Of a DNA stretch of 64,000 nucleotides, positions 43,860 through 55,596 are shown in pieces. The stretch's first letter is position 1. Each line of letters starts with the position of its first letter. Source of the DNA: Coenobita brevimanus (lineage: Eukaryota > Arthropoda > Malacostraca > Decapoda > Coenobitidae); contig CM064653.1 in assembly GCA_032717465.1 (NCBI GenBank), forward strand, positions 39,929,907 through 39,993,906, written 5' to 3'. The translations under genes and the position numbers were made by a program. The notes under the pieces were generated by a model. That model did no database searches and was not told the DNA's origin. It was given only the letters and a program-made list of their open reading frames with translations.

Positions 43860-44828
43860 ATGAAAAGAAAATGGATCATTATAATATAGATAGAAGACAG
43901 ATCATGATGGTGATGATGATGATTATTATTTATTTATTTTCTTTTTGTATAGTTATTGTTGTAGTAGTAGCAGTAGTAGTTACTATGAATCCATTGTTCA
44001 TATCATGCAATAATTTGAAACTCAGAAGTTTAAAATTACAGTTTTAAAGTAACTGCCTGGGCTTTAGGGGAACTGATGCTGAACCTGTATTCCTGTCTCT
44101 TGTTTCCAAACATCTCTCTCTTCCATAATTTATATTTGGTGGGTCATATTGCAGACACTGCCTATCATTGGGTATGTGTTTGTTTATACTGCATCTTCAT
44201 TGTGAGCTCTCAGTTTGTGCAGCACTCCTAGCAGTTGGAAAGTACTCCATAGTGCAAATTTAAGCAACTTAAATAAGTACAGTATGGTTATGGCATCTTT
44301 TCTTTGACTTCAGATTGTGTCGGAATGAATCTCTCCTTTAATGTGATTGGTTGCAATGATGAATGTACTGTACTAGTTTTACTTCCTTCTTAGACAGTGC
44401 CTCCATGACCAATTAACTGAAGAAAACTGAGTTTTGGATGTGAAGAACTTGGTTTATTTATTTATTTATTTTTTTTCCCAAAAGTGTTAAACCCATACAT
44501 TATAGTTTGATGATATTGGTGAATGTATGCAATATGCCAAGAACTTTGGATAAAGCTCTGCTGCTTCAGTTATATTTGCTGTAGTAAATGTAGGATTGCA
44601 CAGAATTTAGTTACAGATGCCTGTACTGCAAAATCTTCAGTATTGTTGGCAAGGTTATTTTAGCTTATAATTTATAGTTCTTGTTTTTTGTCACTTTTTC
44701 CTGTTTTTATTTATTTTATTTTATTTTATTTTTTAGTCATGGAGTGAATATAGGGCCTGCCAGTATTTACATATTGTTTGACTGTGAAAATTGTGACCAT
44801 TGCATGTTTAAGATTTTGATTGCAGCAT
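43860..44828. other. Unassigned sequence
   Basis: Short GAT/ATT and GTA repeats near 43,910-43,985; no gene or exon recognised. Confidence 0.5.
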
Positions 44829-44832
44829 TTAA

Positions 44833-44925
44833 TTCCTTCAGTCCAAAGGTTTTCTTCTAAGCTGAAAAATATTGTCTGCAGTAGCCAGAACAAATATGTT
44901 AAAAGACATCCTGGACCTGAAGGGG
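44833..44925. mobile_element. 93 bp palindromic TTAA repeat
   Basis: TTAA lies at 44,829-44,832 and 44,926-44,929. The arms are TTCCTTCAGTCCA and, reversed, CCCCTTCAGGTCCA. The reverse-strand centre CTGCAGACAATATTTTTCAG resembles the motif clustered at 60.7-62.3 kb. Confidence 0.55.
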
Positions 44926-44929
44926 TTAA

Positions 44930-45394
44930 TGAAGTTTGATTCTAATCCCTTGACGTTTTGGGATTTTTTCAGCTGAACAAAGAAAAAAGAATCCTTGGAC
45001 TAATGAGATTAATCACATCATGGTCTGCAGGAATGTTTTTACATGCTTCTGTAAATAATACCATGTTATCATGATTTACTTACTTTTTTTATATGTATAT
45101 TCAGATTTTTTTCCATTCTAGCAGCCTTATTTGTTAACTTCAGAGGAATCTACCGTACAATATAAGCCTTTCTGTTGACTGAATGAAGTGCAGATAATAC
45201 ATACAGTAACCAGTACTGCATCTGCTTTATAAACCATATACAATACTGGATTTTTAGTGCTGTATAGCTAGTTTACTGATTGTAAAACATTGCCATTGAG
45301 ATATATATATTTACTGTATATAGAGTGACACATGTCTTAGTATGTGCCCTTTTGTGTTACACTTAATTTGCTGTTGTACTTTTTACTGTATTTT

Positions 45395-45462
<68 letters not shown>

Positions 45463-46707
45463 CTGCCATAGACTAATAGAGAAAATGCCTGTGGAGGAGG
45501 AACATGCATTAGAATACTTCACATATAGTCAGCTGCAGTGTTCATTATTATGTCCATGACAGCATGCAGTTTATGCATTACTTCATGATTATGATATAAG
45601 GTATGTAAAATATGTTATTGCATGTTCATAGAAGCAAAGACCCTCTTCAAAATGCAGTGTACGTTGGTCCATGCTGATTATTGTTAAATAATAACCCTAA
45701 CATCAGCTTTGGGAAAATGATTAGTACAGTACTACATGAAGCTGTGATTATTATTATTATTATTATTTTTTTTTAACACATAAAAGACCTCCTTAGATAA
45801 GTATTTCTCCAGATAATGAAAATTTTGTGTCTGAGACCCAGCTCTACAACTCTGTTAAGCCCTTGGTTGTTGGACTGTATGAGCATTCACTGCTTATTTG
45901 AAATGTTTAGAAGCCTGACGTTTTGTAAGGTGTACGTTACTGAATTTCCATTGAAATAATCCATATGTAAATTACCAGGACATGGCACCTACCCTAATGA
46001 GCCTCATGTATTTACAGTCATCAATATTGTCCATTGTTTAATGTTTTGGGTCTGCTTGTAGAGGATATAATGTATGGGATTGTAGATACATATCTAACCA
46101 GATGATTTGTCACAAACATGATTATTGGGTGATTACAGTACTAGTAGGCTTAGCTCTTCTCTTCTGAACATAATTTAAGATGACTGTACATTCTTAGTTA
46201 CTGTCTGTGAATTAGAAGTTTTATAAATTTTACTCTTTTATGCTTTTATTTAACTTGTTTGAATTTTTATGCATTATTAAACTGAAGGAATTTAACACCT
46301 TTGCATTGTGATAAACATAACACCTAGAAAGTGTTGTAACCGTACCTTTTGTGGAGCTACATGTCACTACACTCAAGAGCATGTAATTCCTTGAAAAGCT
46401 TAATGTTTGGTTTACATAAACTGTTGAGTCATAGATGGAAAATAATTTACAGTGTGTCTCTGTTTATCATTTGCTATATTGGTTTTACAGGGTTTCGCGG
46501 AAAAACTGGGCCAAACTTGGGGAGCATTTTCTCTTCCTAATTCTGAATAACAGATGCTTTATTAATTAGGACCCACTTCTTATCAGTAATGGCACTGCAA
46601 ATACCGAGAATGTCGTGATAATTTGCCCATAAGGTTTTCAATAATTGAAGCTCCATTATATAATACAGTAGTTGTGAATTGACCCATCTTGATACAACAG
46701 ATATTCC
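44930..46707. repeat. Unassigned AT-rich sequence with (TA)n
   Basis: A (TA)~30 run is at 45,399-45,460. Nothing else recognised. Confidence 0.55.
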
Positions 46708-46711
46708 TTAA

Positions 46712-47460
46712 CCCTTAAATGGCGGGCTACTTTCCAATTTTACATCCATGTGGGATGGATTATTTTGGAAAAATAATGTTATGAAATCAGGCAAAACGTG
46801 CATAAATGGATCAGAATAGCTGAGAAAAAAAAAAGAAAGAAAGAAAAAAAAAAGAATTTGAAGTTACTCTCTTCAAATTGCACATGGGCTGGGTGGTGGT
46901 GAGAGGTGAGCAAGAGGGGTGGTGGCACATCAAGGTCACTCTCAGTGGCATGCAACTGAGGGCAAGAGGGTAGAGAGTCTTATTTTCTGCTCATATCTGT
47001 AACAGCAACCTAAAATATATTATTTTTACATTATGTACACTGTTCTGTGTCTTCGTGGTGCACTTTGAATACTACAACTTATATTATAATGTAAAATTTT
47101 CCTTTTCTTACGCCTCTACAGTTATAATCTTACATATGTAAATATTATGTACAACTGTTTGCACTGATATGTCATTGGTGTGTGGTATTCTGTAAAGCAG
47201 TTGATACAGAGACCCACACCACACTCAGGGCACCACGTAGTCACATCTCTGCGTTTATCTGGGCGTCTTGCTGAATTCTTGCACACAACACACCTCCTCT
47301 CTTGTTTACTGCCACTTGCATCAAGTAGAAGTGACTCAAGGTGGGAGTCGTGAGAGTTATTCACAGCCTAACAGGCACTGTTGACATATCTCCCGTTTGT
47401 TTCATATAATAGGCCCGCAGAGTGGGAATGCGTTCTGGAATGTTGACCACCCTTTGGGGG
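46712..47460 (-). mobile_element. piggyBac-like element, internally deleted, keeps transposase C-terminus
   Basis: TTAA lies at 46,708-46,711 and 47,461-47,464, with imperfect inverted ends CCCTTAAATGG / CCCCCAAAGGG. On the minus strand it still encodes a Cys-rich domain typical of the C-terminus of piggyBac transposases (47,122-47,364). Confidence 0.75.
47122..47364 (-). pseudogene. piggyBac transposase, C-terminal Cys-rich domain remnant
   Basis: The key residues are RRCVVCKNSARRPDKRRDVT, then WCPECGVGLCINCFTEYHT. This gives C-x2-C, C-x2-C, C-x2-C and a final H, the cross-brace zinc-binding pattern of the piggyBac C-terminal domain ('RC.VC........T...C..C...LC...CF..YHT'), which recognises the element's subterminal DNA. 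The catalytic DDD domain is absent; the frame opens at 47,364 in non-homologous sequence. Element boundaries 240-410 bases away support the assignment. Confidence 0.7.
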
Positions 47461-47464
47461 TTAA

Positions 47465-48713
47465 TATCAGGCCAAGAATAATCCCCTGAAATTTGGCACA
47501 CTTTTTCTTGGGGCTTCTTATATACAATTTCATATTACATTTGTACCATACAAAGTAGTTTGTAAAAAAAGAAAAAAAATTGAATTATGCATCCCATTAT
47601 TACTTTGTCATTTTACATATGCCATTCATGAATCTAAATCATCAGAAGGAAAATAAATAATAGCAGTGGATCTATTATAAGTAGAAATATACCAGGCACT
47701 AACATCTTTAACCCTGTCTATGCAGTGACATTATTAAATTTTATACTTATCACCTCCAGACTTTCCCACCCACCCCCATATATAGTGACAGGGTTAGAAA
47801 TGTTTCCATTAACTTCTTCACAACTGGATGGCCTTCCCAAAGCTGTGTGAAATTGTTGAAGAGTAGCAAAAATAAAAGTACATCATCAGATTGAAGAGGT
47901 TGACCTTTTTGCTCTCGACTGCACATTCATACTTCATGTCCATTGCTCTGCTTTTCCCTTCCTCTCTTGATTACCCCACCCCTCATTGCTTACTGATTTC
48001 CTTGGTGATTCTCCTACTTTTTCTGTTTCTAATATTATTGCTTTTCTTTCTGCTCTGTGTATTTTGCATCTAATTTAATTGTCCTTCCTTCTTTGCTACC
48101 TTAGTGCCACACAGCCTCTCTAGGTTTGGTGCTAGCTTTTCTCCTTATTCATTCATTCATCTGAGGCAATATCTAGAGGTTCAGAGGCAGACCATTTTAT
48201 TCAGCTCTGCAAATTTCTACAGGTCCAAACTCTAATAGAGATAGTTATCAGCCCTCTGACTACTAAACTAACCCTCAGCTGAAAATAATCATCTCATGGT
48301 AGCATGAATAAAATACCTTAATGCATCCATATTAGGTACAGAGGTTAAAAATGTGAATAACACAGAGTGACTGAGAAGTAGAAAGTGTTTTGTAGATCAG
48401 GTTAGAAAGGTCTTTCACAATGTTAGGCAATGTCAGAGTTTATGATTATCATTATTGTGCCATAAAATGTCCTGTACTCAATTGGATATTTAACCTATTG
48501 AATCTGGTGGTGTACTGTACTCAGTTTTACTCATTACCATTAGATTATTTTATTCAGCTTAATAGAGAACCTGTTTTAATAAAAGGGTGACTGAGGAATA
48601 TGTCAAGCCCTTCCAAGCAGGAAAAAAAAAAAAAGTTTATGGGTAGCAATAATAGAATTTATATTATATCATTGACTTGGTGGAGTTAAGTTGTCAGTGT
48701 TTTTAATCCATTG

Positions 48714-48755
<42 letters not shown>

Positions 48756-51321
48756 GTTACCTGCTTGTCAGTTGCAGTGTACCTGGTCCCTGAAGTGTAC
48801 AGTTTTAATATTCATGTTACATTGTCCAGTCATAATCCATAGATTGTACTCACCCTCTTCCCCCAGTCCCTGGTTAATAAGGGGGTTATAGTTAGGACTG
48901 CATAGTAAACAAAGGCCTGGTGGTGGTTCAAGGCTTTTCTAGATCTTATTTGTAACCGTGTTGTTACTGCTTGTTACTCACGTCAGGTGCTGGTGAGGGG
49001 CACTTTCACATGGTAGCACCAGCATGACTGGGCAGTGGAGCTGCCTAGTTATACAAACATCCCTGTCCCCTCCCTATCCACCAAAAGGGTGGTGAACTGC
49101 AGAAGGACAACAACTTCATTTTGCAGTACATTTGTTCACATTTCAGATGAATCTAGGGCTACTGCTACTTCTTGCTACTACTACTACTACAGTCAAGTTG
49201 TCCACTCTGCGGCAACATGGCTCTGGAACACTGCCGTGCTTTAGAAATTATGTGGTTTATAAATAACACAACTTATGGGAAAAATTCCTTATGCTTCTGG
49301 CCTCTCGGCCCTGTTGCCACATAACACCCTACCTATATCCAACTAGTCACCAGCGAACACTAGCACACACTCAAATAATTATTCAGTGCATGTATTACTG
49401 GGAATGAAGAATACTAAAACTTTAATTAAACAATGTCAAAGAGTCTTACCTGATTCTGACCGACGAAAATGTTTATGTGGAAGAAGTGGGGGTGGGGGTT
49501 CCAAGGCTAGAGGCAAACTAGGGCCTCTCAGCATGAGGCGAGTGTGGTGGTGCCTCATGCTGCTGCTTTCTCAGCCCCGCTTAAGGACCAGGTAGTCCTC
49601 AAAAACCGCGCTCGTGGCCACTTTTGCAGCTGGTGGTGCAGGAATAAACAATGGAGGGAAGTAGCGCACACACTTGCTGCCAGGAAAGGGTTATGACTGA
49701 TTTGTCATTACTTGTCATGCTTGCCTATGAATGGCTGATGGCTGTGGTTTCTGGCACAGATGCGTGCCATGGAAATCTCAATGTAAATGCACAATTTTGG
49801 CACAGAAAGTCCTCACTTTAAGCATATAACTGTTGTATCGGTTACTTTCGGTTCTGAGCAGGAACCATGTCGTGGATTAGAAAACCGTGGCTTACAAACA
49901 ATTTTATGCGACTTTACTACTACTACTACCACCACCACCACCAGTTATGTTACATGGGACGAGTAACAGTATCATCAGGCAAAACATCAAATAACCACCT
50001 TGGCACTAACAACAGGCCTTTGTTCATTGTGAAATCCTGGGTACCATTAACTCCAGCCAGGGATAGGTGTAGAGGTTGAGCAGATGTAAAGGATCACAAG
50101 TCTACAGCTCAGCACTTACACAGGTGGTCCTAGTTGTATGTCGGGCATGTTCTAAAATATCATACTTGTTTTCATAAATTTCATACTGTAAACTGGAGAA
50201 CTAATAACTTAGCATTACAGATATCAGTGTAACTGTATCTGGCATTATTTTTGTAATTTACCTGGGAATTAACAGCAAAAATCAAGCTAAACAGTGTGAT
50301 ATGTAACAAGGACTTACTGTATCGATTTGTTATTTGTTGTGGCTCTTTGTTTTAGATGCATTAATCGAAACTACCTCAGTGTCATGTCAGTACCTCATAT
50401 GTTTCAGGTAATGTTGCTTGTGAGTTGATTCCAGTGGGGCCAGTTTATTTTGTTTTGGAAATGAAGGTGTAAATTCACAGAGCAACTGACTAGATGACAC
50501 TGCTTTGTAGTTTCAATTATAACAGACTTGAAACTGCAGTCATTGACATAAAGCTAGAAATCTTAACTGCGTGGCTTTGAATAGAAGGGTCAGATGAATG
50601 TAAGAGCTGACCCACACAATGCATTATTTAAATACTTCAGATGGTGGAACTACACTTATATTGACAAAGCTTTACAGTTGTTCACTCTGCTTTCCATTTA
50701 AAGCAGCACTTAGCTGCAGACTTCACACATATAATCTAGGTCATTGACCACAGTGAAAATGCAATAAATGTCATAATTTTTCCATTACCTACTCATCCAT
50801 TATTGCATTTGTTGATTATTTTTTGCTTGTTGCCATCTTTGTGTTAAGAACTAATATGTATTAAAAAGTTAATTATTAGGCATATATTTCTACTTTTTTC
50901 TTATTTTTAGTTTGAAGGATATTGTAATGCAACTATGCAGTCATAATAGTTAAGTACCTGTAGTACAAGAAGCCTTGGTGGCATTATGTTGCTAGATTGT
51001 GAAATGTGTTTATTAACAAAAGCAACAAAGTGTGGTAGTTAGTAGAGGAAAAGTGAAAGGTTAACCAGAAGGCTTGCTCACTACTACAGTTGCAAGTGCA
51101 TTTTTCATACAATGTTAGGATGATGAGTCACAGTTTTGCACCATGAGAACAGTGCCAGTAGAAATGGTGTTCAGAGTTCTTCAGTTCTGTTGAAAATAAA
51201 TATCTGTGCTCTTAAGATGGTCATACGAAGGCTTATCTAAATGCTGTTTGCTATGTTATTTTTTGGTTGTAATAAGATAAGGGTATGTTGGCGGCAAGTC
51301 ATAACTGTTTAATAATGTATA

Positions 51322-51369
<48 letters not shown>

Positions 51370-51904
51370 TGTGCATCTAATTTGTCTCTCAGCCTTGTCC
51401 CTGAGGGATACAACACAGTGAGGAAGTTCCCCTCCTGTTTCTCAGAGCTGTACATTGCATATGGCATCTCTGTCATTAATGTTATTATTACTACTAGTCA
51501 TGATTGTACCCTTATCTGCTGAAAGGTTATAAAGTACTCTGATAATTGTACGGATCATGCAGGCTTTCTCTGCAATATTTGTTAAATACAAATATTTTAT
51601 GATTGACTTGTATCATTTGTTTAACCCTGTAACTGCCATTGGCATCCATAGCTGTAAGTCTGAGAGACTGCCTGCTTTGTTATAAACATTCAGCAGAAGG
51701 CTGTGAGCATTCACTGTTAAAGGTTGTCCATAGGGTCCCTTCACTCCATCCAGCATCACATTTAGTGCATAGTGGTAGGTGGGAGCACCCATCATCCACT
51801 CACGATGTAGTACTGCCTACTACTTCCTTCATGTCTATCCTTCATTCCTGTGTCTCTCCTTTTCTCTTCCTATTTCTCCCATTCTGTCTGTCCCTGTTTA
51901 TTAC
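47465..51904. repeat. Long stretch without recognised genes
   Basis: Contains a run of 38 A (48,714-48,751), CTACTACTAC/CCACCACC trinucleotide patches (49,175 and 49,915) and (TA)n at 51,326-51,364. I found no splice-bounded exon with a convincing protein. This is the largest part of the window with low repeat content. Confidence 0.5.
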
Positions 51905-52000
51905 TTTTTCCACTTCAGGTGGCTCTACACTGACTGACAAGCCATATGGTTTCCAGTAACTCAGGAAACCACTTACTAAGCTGGGTGGTAATCATGTAGC
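51905..52000 (+). mobile_element. SINE 5' arm relic
   Basis: GACTGACAAGCCATATGGTT, TCAGGAAACCACTTACTAAG and CTGGGTGGTAATCATGTAGC match the 5' arm of S1-S4, diverged. Possible 3' relics (GGTCACTTGCTGTAAATGTC and AGGACTAAG) occur at 52,480-52,640. Confidence 0.5.
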
Positions 52001-54127
52001 CAAATAACAGGGTGATGTGGAGCCTACTATGATGCTCCTGTTAACTAGGTGGTGAAACACAAATGATGCATCCCACCAGGAACCAAACCTCCACATTGAT
52101 CCCTACCCCACGCCTTGCTGTGGCATGGCGCCATCAGCCACATGGAAACATCAATTCATTGCACAAGGTGGCCCTGCATGGTGAGTTGTTTGTCTGCTAT
52201 TAATGGGTCTGCTTGATCAAACAGACTGGGGTTGCACAATAACAACATTTATTATGTAGGGTGATGTTTTTACTGCATTTAGCATGGGGGGAAGTTTTAT
52301 TTCCCCTCCCCCCACCCTGTTGTGTTTGGTTACTTTACCTTTTCTGGGGCAGTTCTCTGTTGCACACAGGGAGATAATGAGTGAACCTTCATACTGAGTA
52401 TCTATGTAGTGCATTAGCCTCTTTGCCCTCATGCACTTTTTCAGATGCCTGGTGGCAATCAGATATGGGCATATGGGTCTACTTCTGTGGGATGATAAGA
52501 GTTGATTGCTTGCATAATGCTGTTCAAGGTGGAGCAAGTGGTCACTTGCTGTAAATGTCAGGACTAAGTAGTGTTAGCCTGGGTTCCTGTGCTCAGATGC
52601 TCTTGATGGAGTAATACAGTATTGGATGATAGACTGATGTATGGTACTAAGTACAGTAGTGTTATCCTGGGCCTCTATATTCGTGACTGAATGATACATT
52701 ATTGCATGATGAATGGGTGGATGTTACTGTAGTTCAGGATTGATTTCATTACTTATGCTGGCAGGCCTGCAAGTATGCCTCTTCTGCTTTAGCGCAGTTA
52801 GGATGTGCATGCTGTCCGATTTTAATGTTCTTCATTTTGATGACCCCATAAGTTAAGTATGTAAATATGTGTTGCATATATTATGCAATCATCATCGTCA
52901 TCCAACATCATCACTTCACTCAAACCCTCTCTCCTTCAACCAAATTGGTAACTGGTTCCCTATACCTTCCTTAACTGATCTTTCCTAGTTGCATTGTTGT
53001 TGATATTGTGGCCCCAGGCTCATCTGGACGTGAACTGCAGACAACTGGCTACTTCAGCCATGTACTCCCAGGTGTTGAAGAAATGTCTTGTGAAAATGAA
53101 GTGTGTAATGTGTTTGGTGCCTCAGACTGCTATTAATTTGATAATTATCCATCAGTCTATGCCAAATGCCCGGTCTTGATACAAGTTGCTGACATGGCAT
53201 GTTCCCTGTTTCGAGATGCCATGACTCGTACAGCTTGGCTCTGGGTCGGGAGGGCTCTCATTATGCACTCAGTCACACCAGGACTGGAGATCACTGACAC
53301 CATCAGGCCATTGCATCATGATCTCGTGAGGCAGGCTCCTGCTTAGCAACATTGGCTGTGACACTTGTCAATGACAACATCTTGCACTGTAACACTCCTA
53401 ATAAAGAAGGACAGCATACGGATTACTAACCCAAGAAGCTAAGGCTTGACATAAGCCAGCCTGGGCAGTTTCTCTAAGTCAATGGAGGGGTTCCAAGCCC
53501 ACACTAGTACCCCAGTGTGGCCTTTGTCCTATACAGCTATTCAGGGTTGCAGACTTCATCATACATAATGTATTCCGAGTTGGATCTGTTACCAGTTAGA
53601 TCGCACAAAGCGTAGAACAGGGGTGTTTCTACCTGATTACTAGCTCATACAGGCTCACTGGCAAAATAACTGCACCAGCCAATTACACTCCATCAGTGTC
53701 AGATGAGACACCCAAGCATATAAATGCACGACAGTATGTCAGTGGGGGTGCGAAAACACCAAGGACTATATTTTCAGGGACAAATATAGGCAATCGAGAA
53801 AGGACCGTTGTACCAGTTGGTGAGATGGAGAGCTGTAAAATAAAAAGCTGAGACTCCTGCTTCACTAGCTTTCAGGACCCACTTCCTGACCATCGTCATT
53901 ACATACAGTACGTTTTTTAGTGTTTCAGTAATATGTAGAATAATCCGGCATATTCTCACAAATATTTTCCTCTCAATACCAAACTACTGTACATACATTT
54001 TACTTAATAGACTATAACCTGACGCCACCCGTATGGGGTGGACGTTTGTGTCTGAGTTCGTGGTTTTAGGGGTAGAGGACGAGCCCTTCGCCAGCCCACT
54101 TGTTGACACGCAGGGAACACGTATGGG
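52001..54127. other. Unassigned sequence
   Basis: No gene or repeat ends recognised apart from the SINE relic noted for 52,480-52,640. Confidence 0.45.
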
Positions 54128-54225
54128 TTGGTTATATGGTTACCACCCAGCAATGTAAGTTGTTTCCTGGTTTACAGGAAACCTTTAGGCTTGTCACTCA
54201 ATGTAAAGCCACCTGAAAAGGAAAG
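54128..54225 (-). mobile_element. SINE 5' arm, inverted
   Basis: The reverse complement has GGCTTTACATTGAGTGACAA, GGTTTCCTGTAAACCAGG and GGGTGGTAACCATATAACCA, as in the composite SINEs. Confidence 0.6.
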
Positions 54226-55346
54226 AAGAGTAATAAAAAGTGACAGGAATGATAGGAGAAACAGGAAGAGAGGTGGGCAAGCAGAAAAAGAATGATTAAG
54301 ATGATGGAAGAAGTAGGCAGCACTACTTCAAGTGAGTGGATGATGGTCACCACCACCTACCACAGAATAATACACTACATTTTCAAAACTAAAAGCAATG
54401 TGATAAGCCTACAACCAGCCTGGGCGTTTGGGGGTGTGGGGGTTATGATCATGTCCCGCAGCTATGGGCGACATCGTGACTCGGTTGGTTTGGTACTGGG
54501 CTTATGACTGGAGGACGCTTTCTCCTGAGTTCCTGTCCCCTGACTGCTACTGACTTTGGTAGGTGGACGCTCACAAACTAACACCAGTCTGCAACAATCA
54601 CATAACCAGACCTACACCATGCTACTATGACTACCTATGACTCTTTTACCCACTACTGTTCGTCAGCTCAACACAACACCACAAACGGCAGCATGGCACA
54701 TCATAATTCTTTCCTTTAAGAATCGTCCCAAATTCACCCAAGAACCAAGTCTCCTACTATTCCAATGCACCAACTTCACACTTTACATCATAATCCCTGA
54801 TGTATCATATAAAAAAGCATCATACATGGGCGGAGAAACATATCAAGTCTTGTATCAAATTAGGAACATCAACGTGTAAAAGAAAATGAGAAGAGGTGAA
54901 AATTAAACAAACTTTCGTCCACGACAGTACATTTTTCTCTTACCAGAATTTTGCACTTCCCATGTGACAGGTACCGTAGTAAGCCCAGTTACTGGGGAGG
55001 GAGAAGAAACGCGTGTCTTCTTAAGTAAGGGTCTTTGGGGGATAATATCTGCTCGAGTAATTTTCGGACGGAAAAGTTAGACAAGGTTAGTTTCTCTCTC
55101 TCTCTCTCTCTATGTCGAAGATCTTTTAATACTGCCAAGTATCACCTGGAAGCATATCTTTAGCTGCCACCATTTTGTAATACCCTGAAAAGTCTTTATA
55201 TCTGATTTTTTTTTTTCCTTTTTTACCTGAACTTGATACCTGTCTCTATTCGCTGAACTACAGTTGCCGTCCTTCTGTAGCCTGGCTCAGCACACACCAC
55301 AGACAACAGAATGGATAGCTTTACATAAGAAGTTCAGAAAAGAAGT

Positions 55347-55403
<57 letters not shown>

Positions 55404-55587
55404 TTTATGGTAGGCTACTCCATAATGAATCTTGATCGTTAAACGTGGCCACAGTTCCACAGTCACGAAAAACTCTCGTGAATAATCCAAATGCACTCGT
55501 ATGTACCGTATATAAAAGCACTTGTTCATCATGGAGTGTCTGGCCTTGCGAAAGTAACATAGTCTTCAGTTCATTTTTGCAAGAACT
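54226..55587. repeat. Unassigned sequence with (GA)n
   Basis: A (GA)~25 run at 55,349-55,399 and a short (TC)n at about 55,091. No gene recognised. Confidence 0.5.
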
Positions 55588-55596
55588 GTATACATT

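Noticed and set aside
52994..53179. 61 residue + strand frame as an exon of a further gene
   Set aside because: No acceptor or donor of quality at its edges and no recognisable protein feature.
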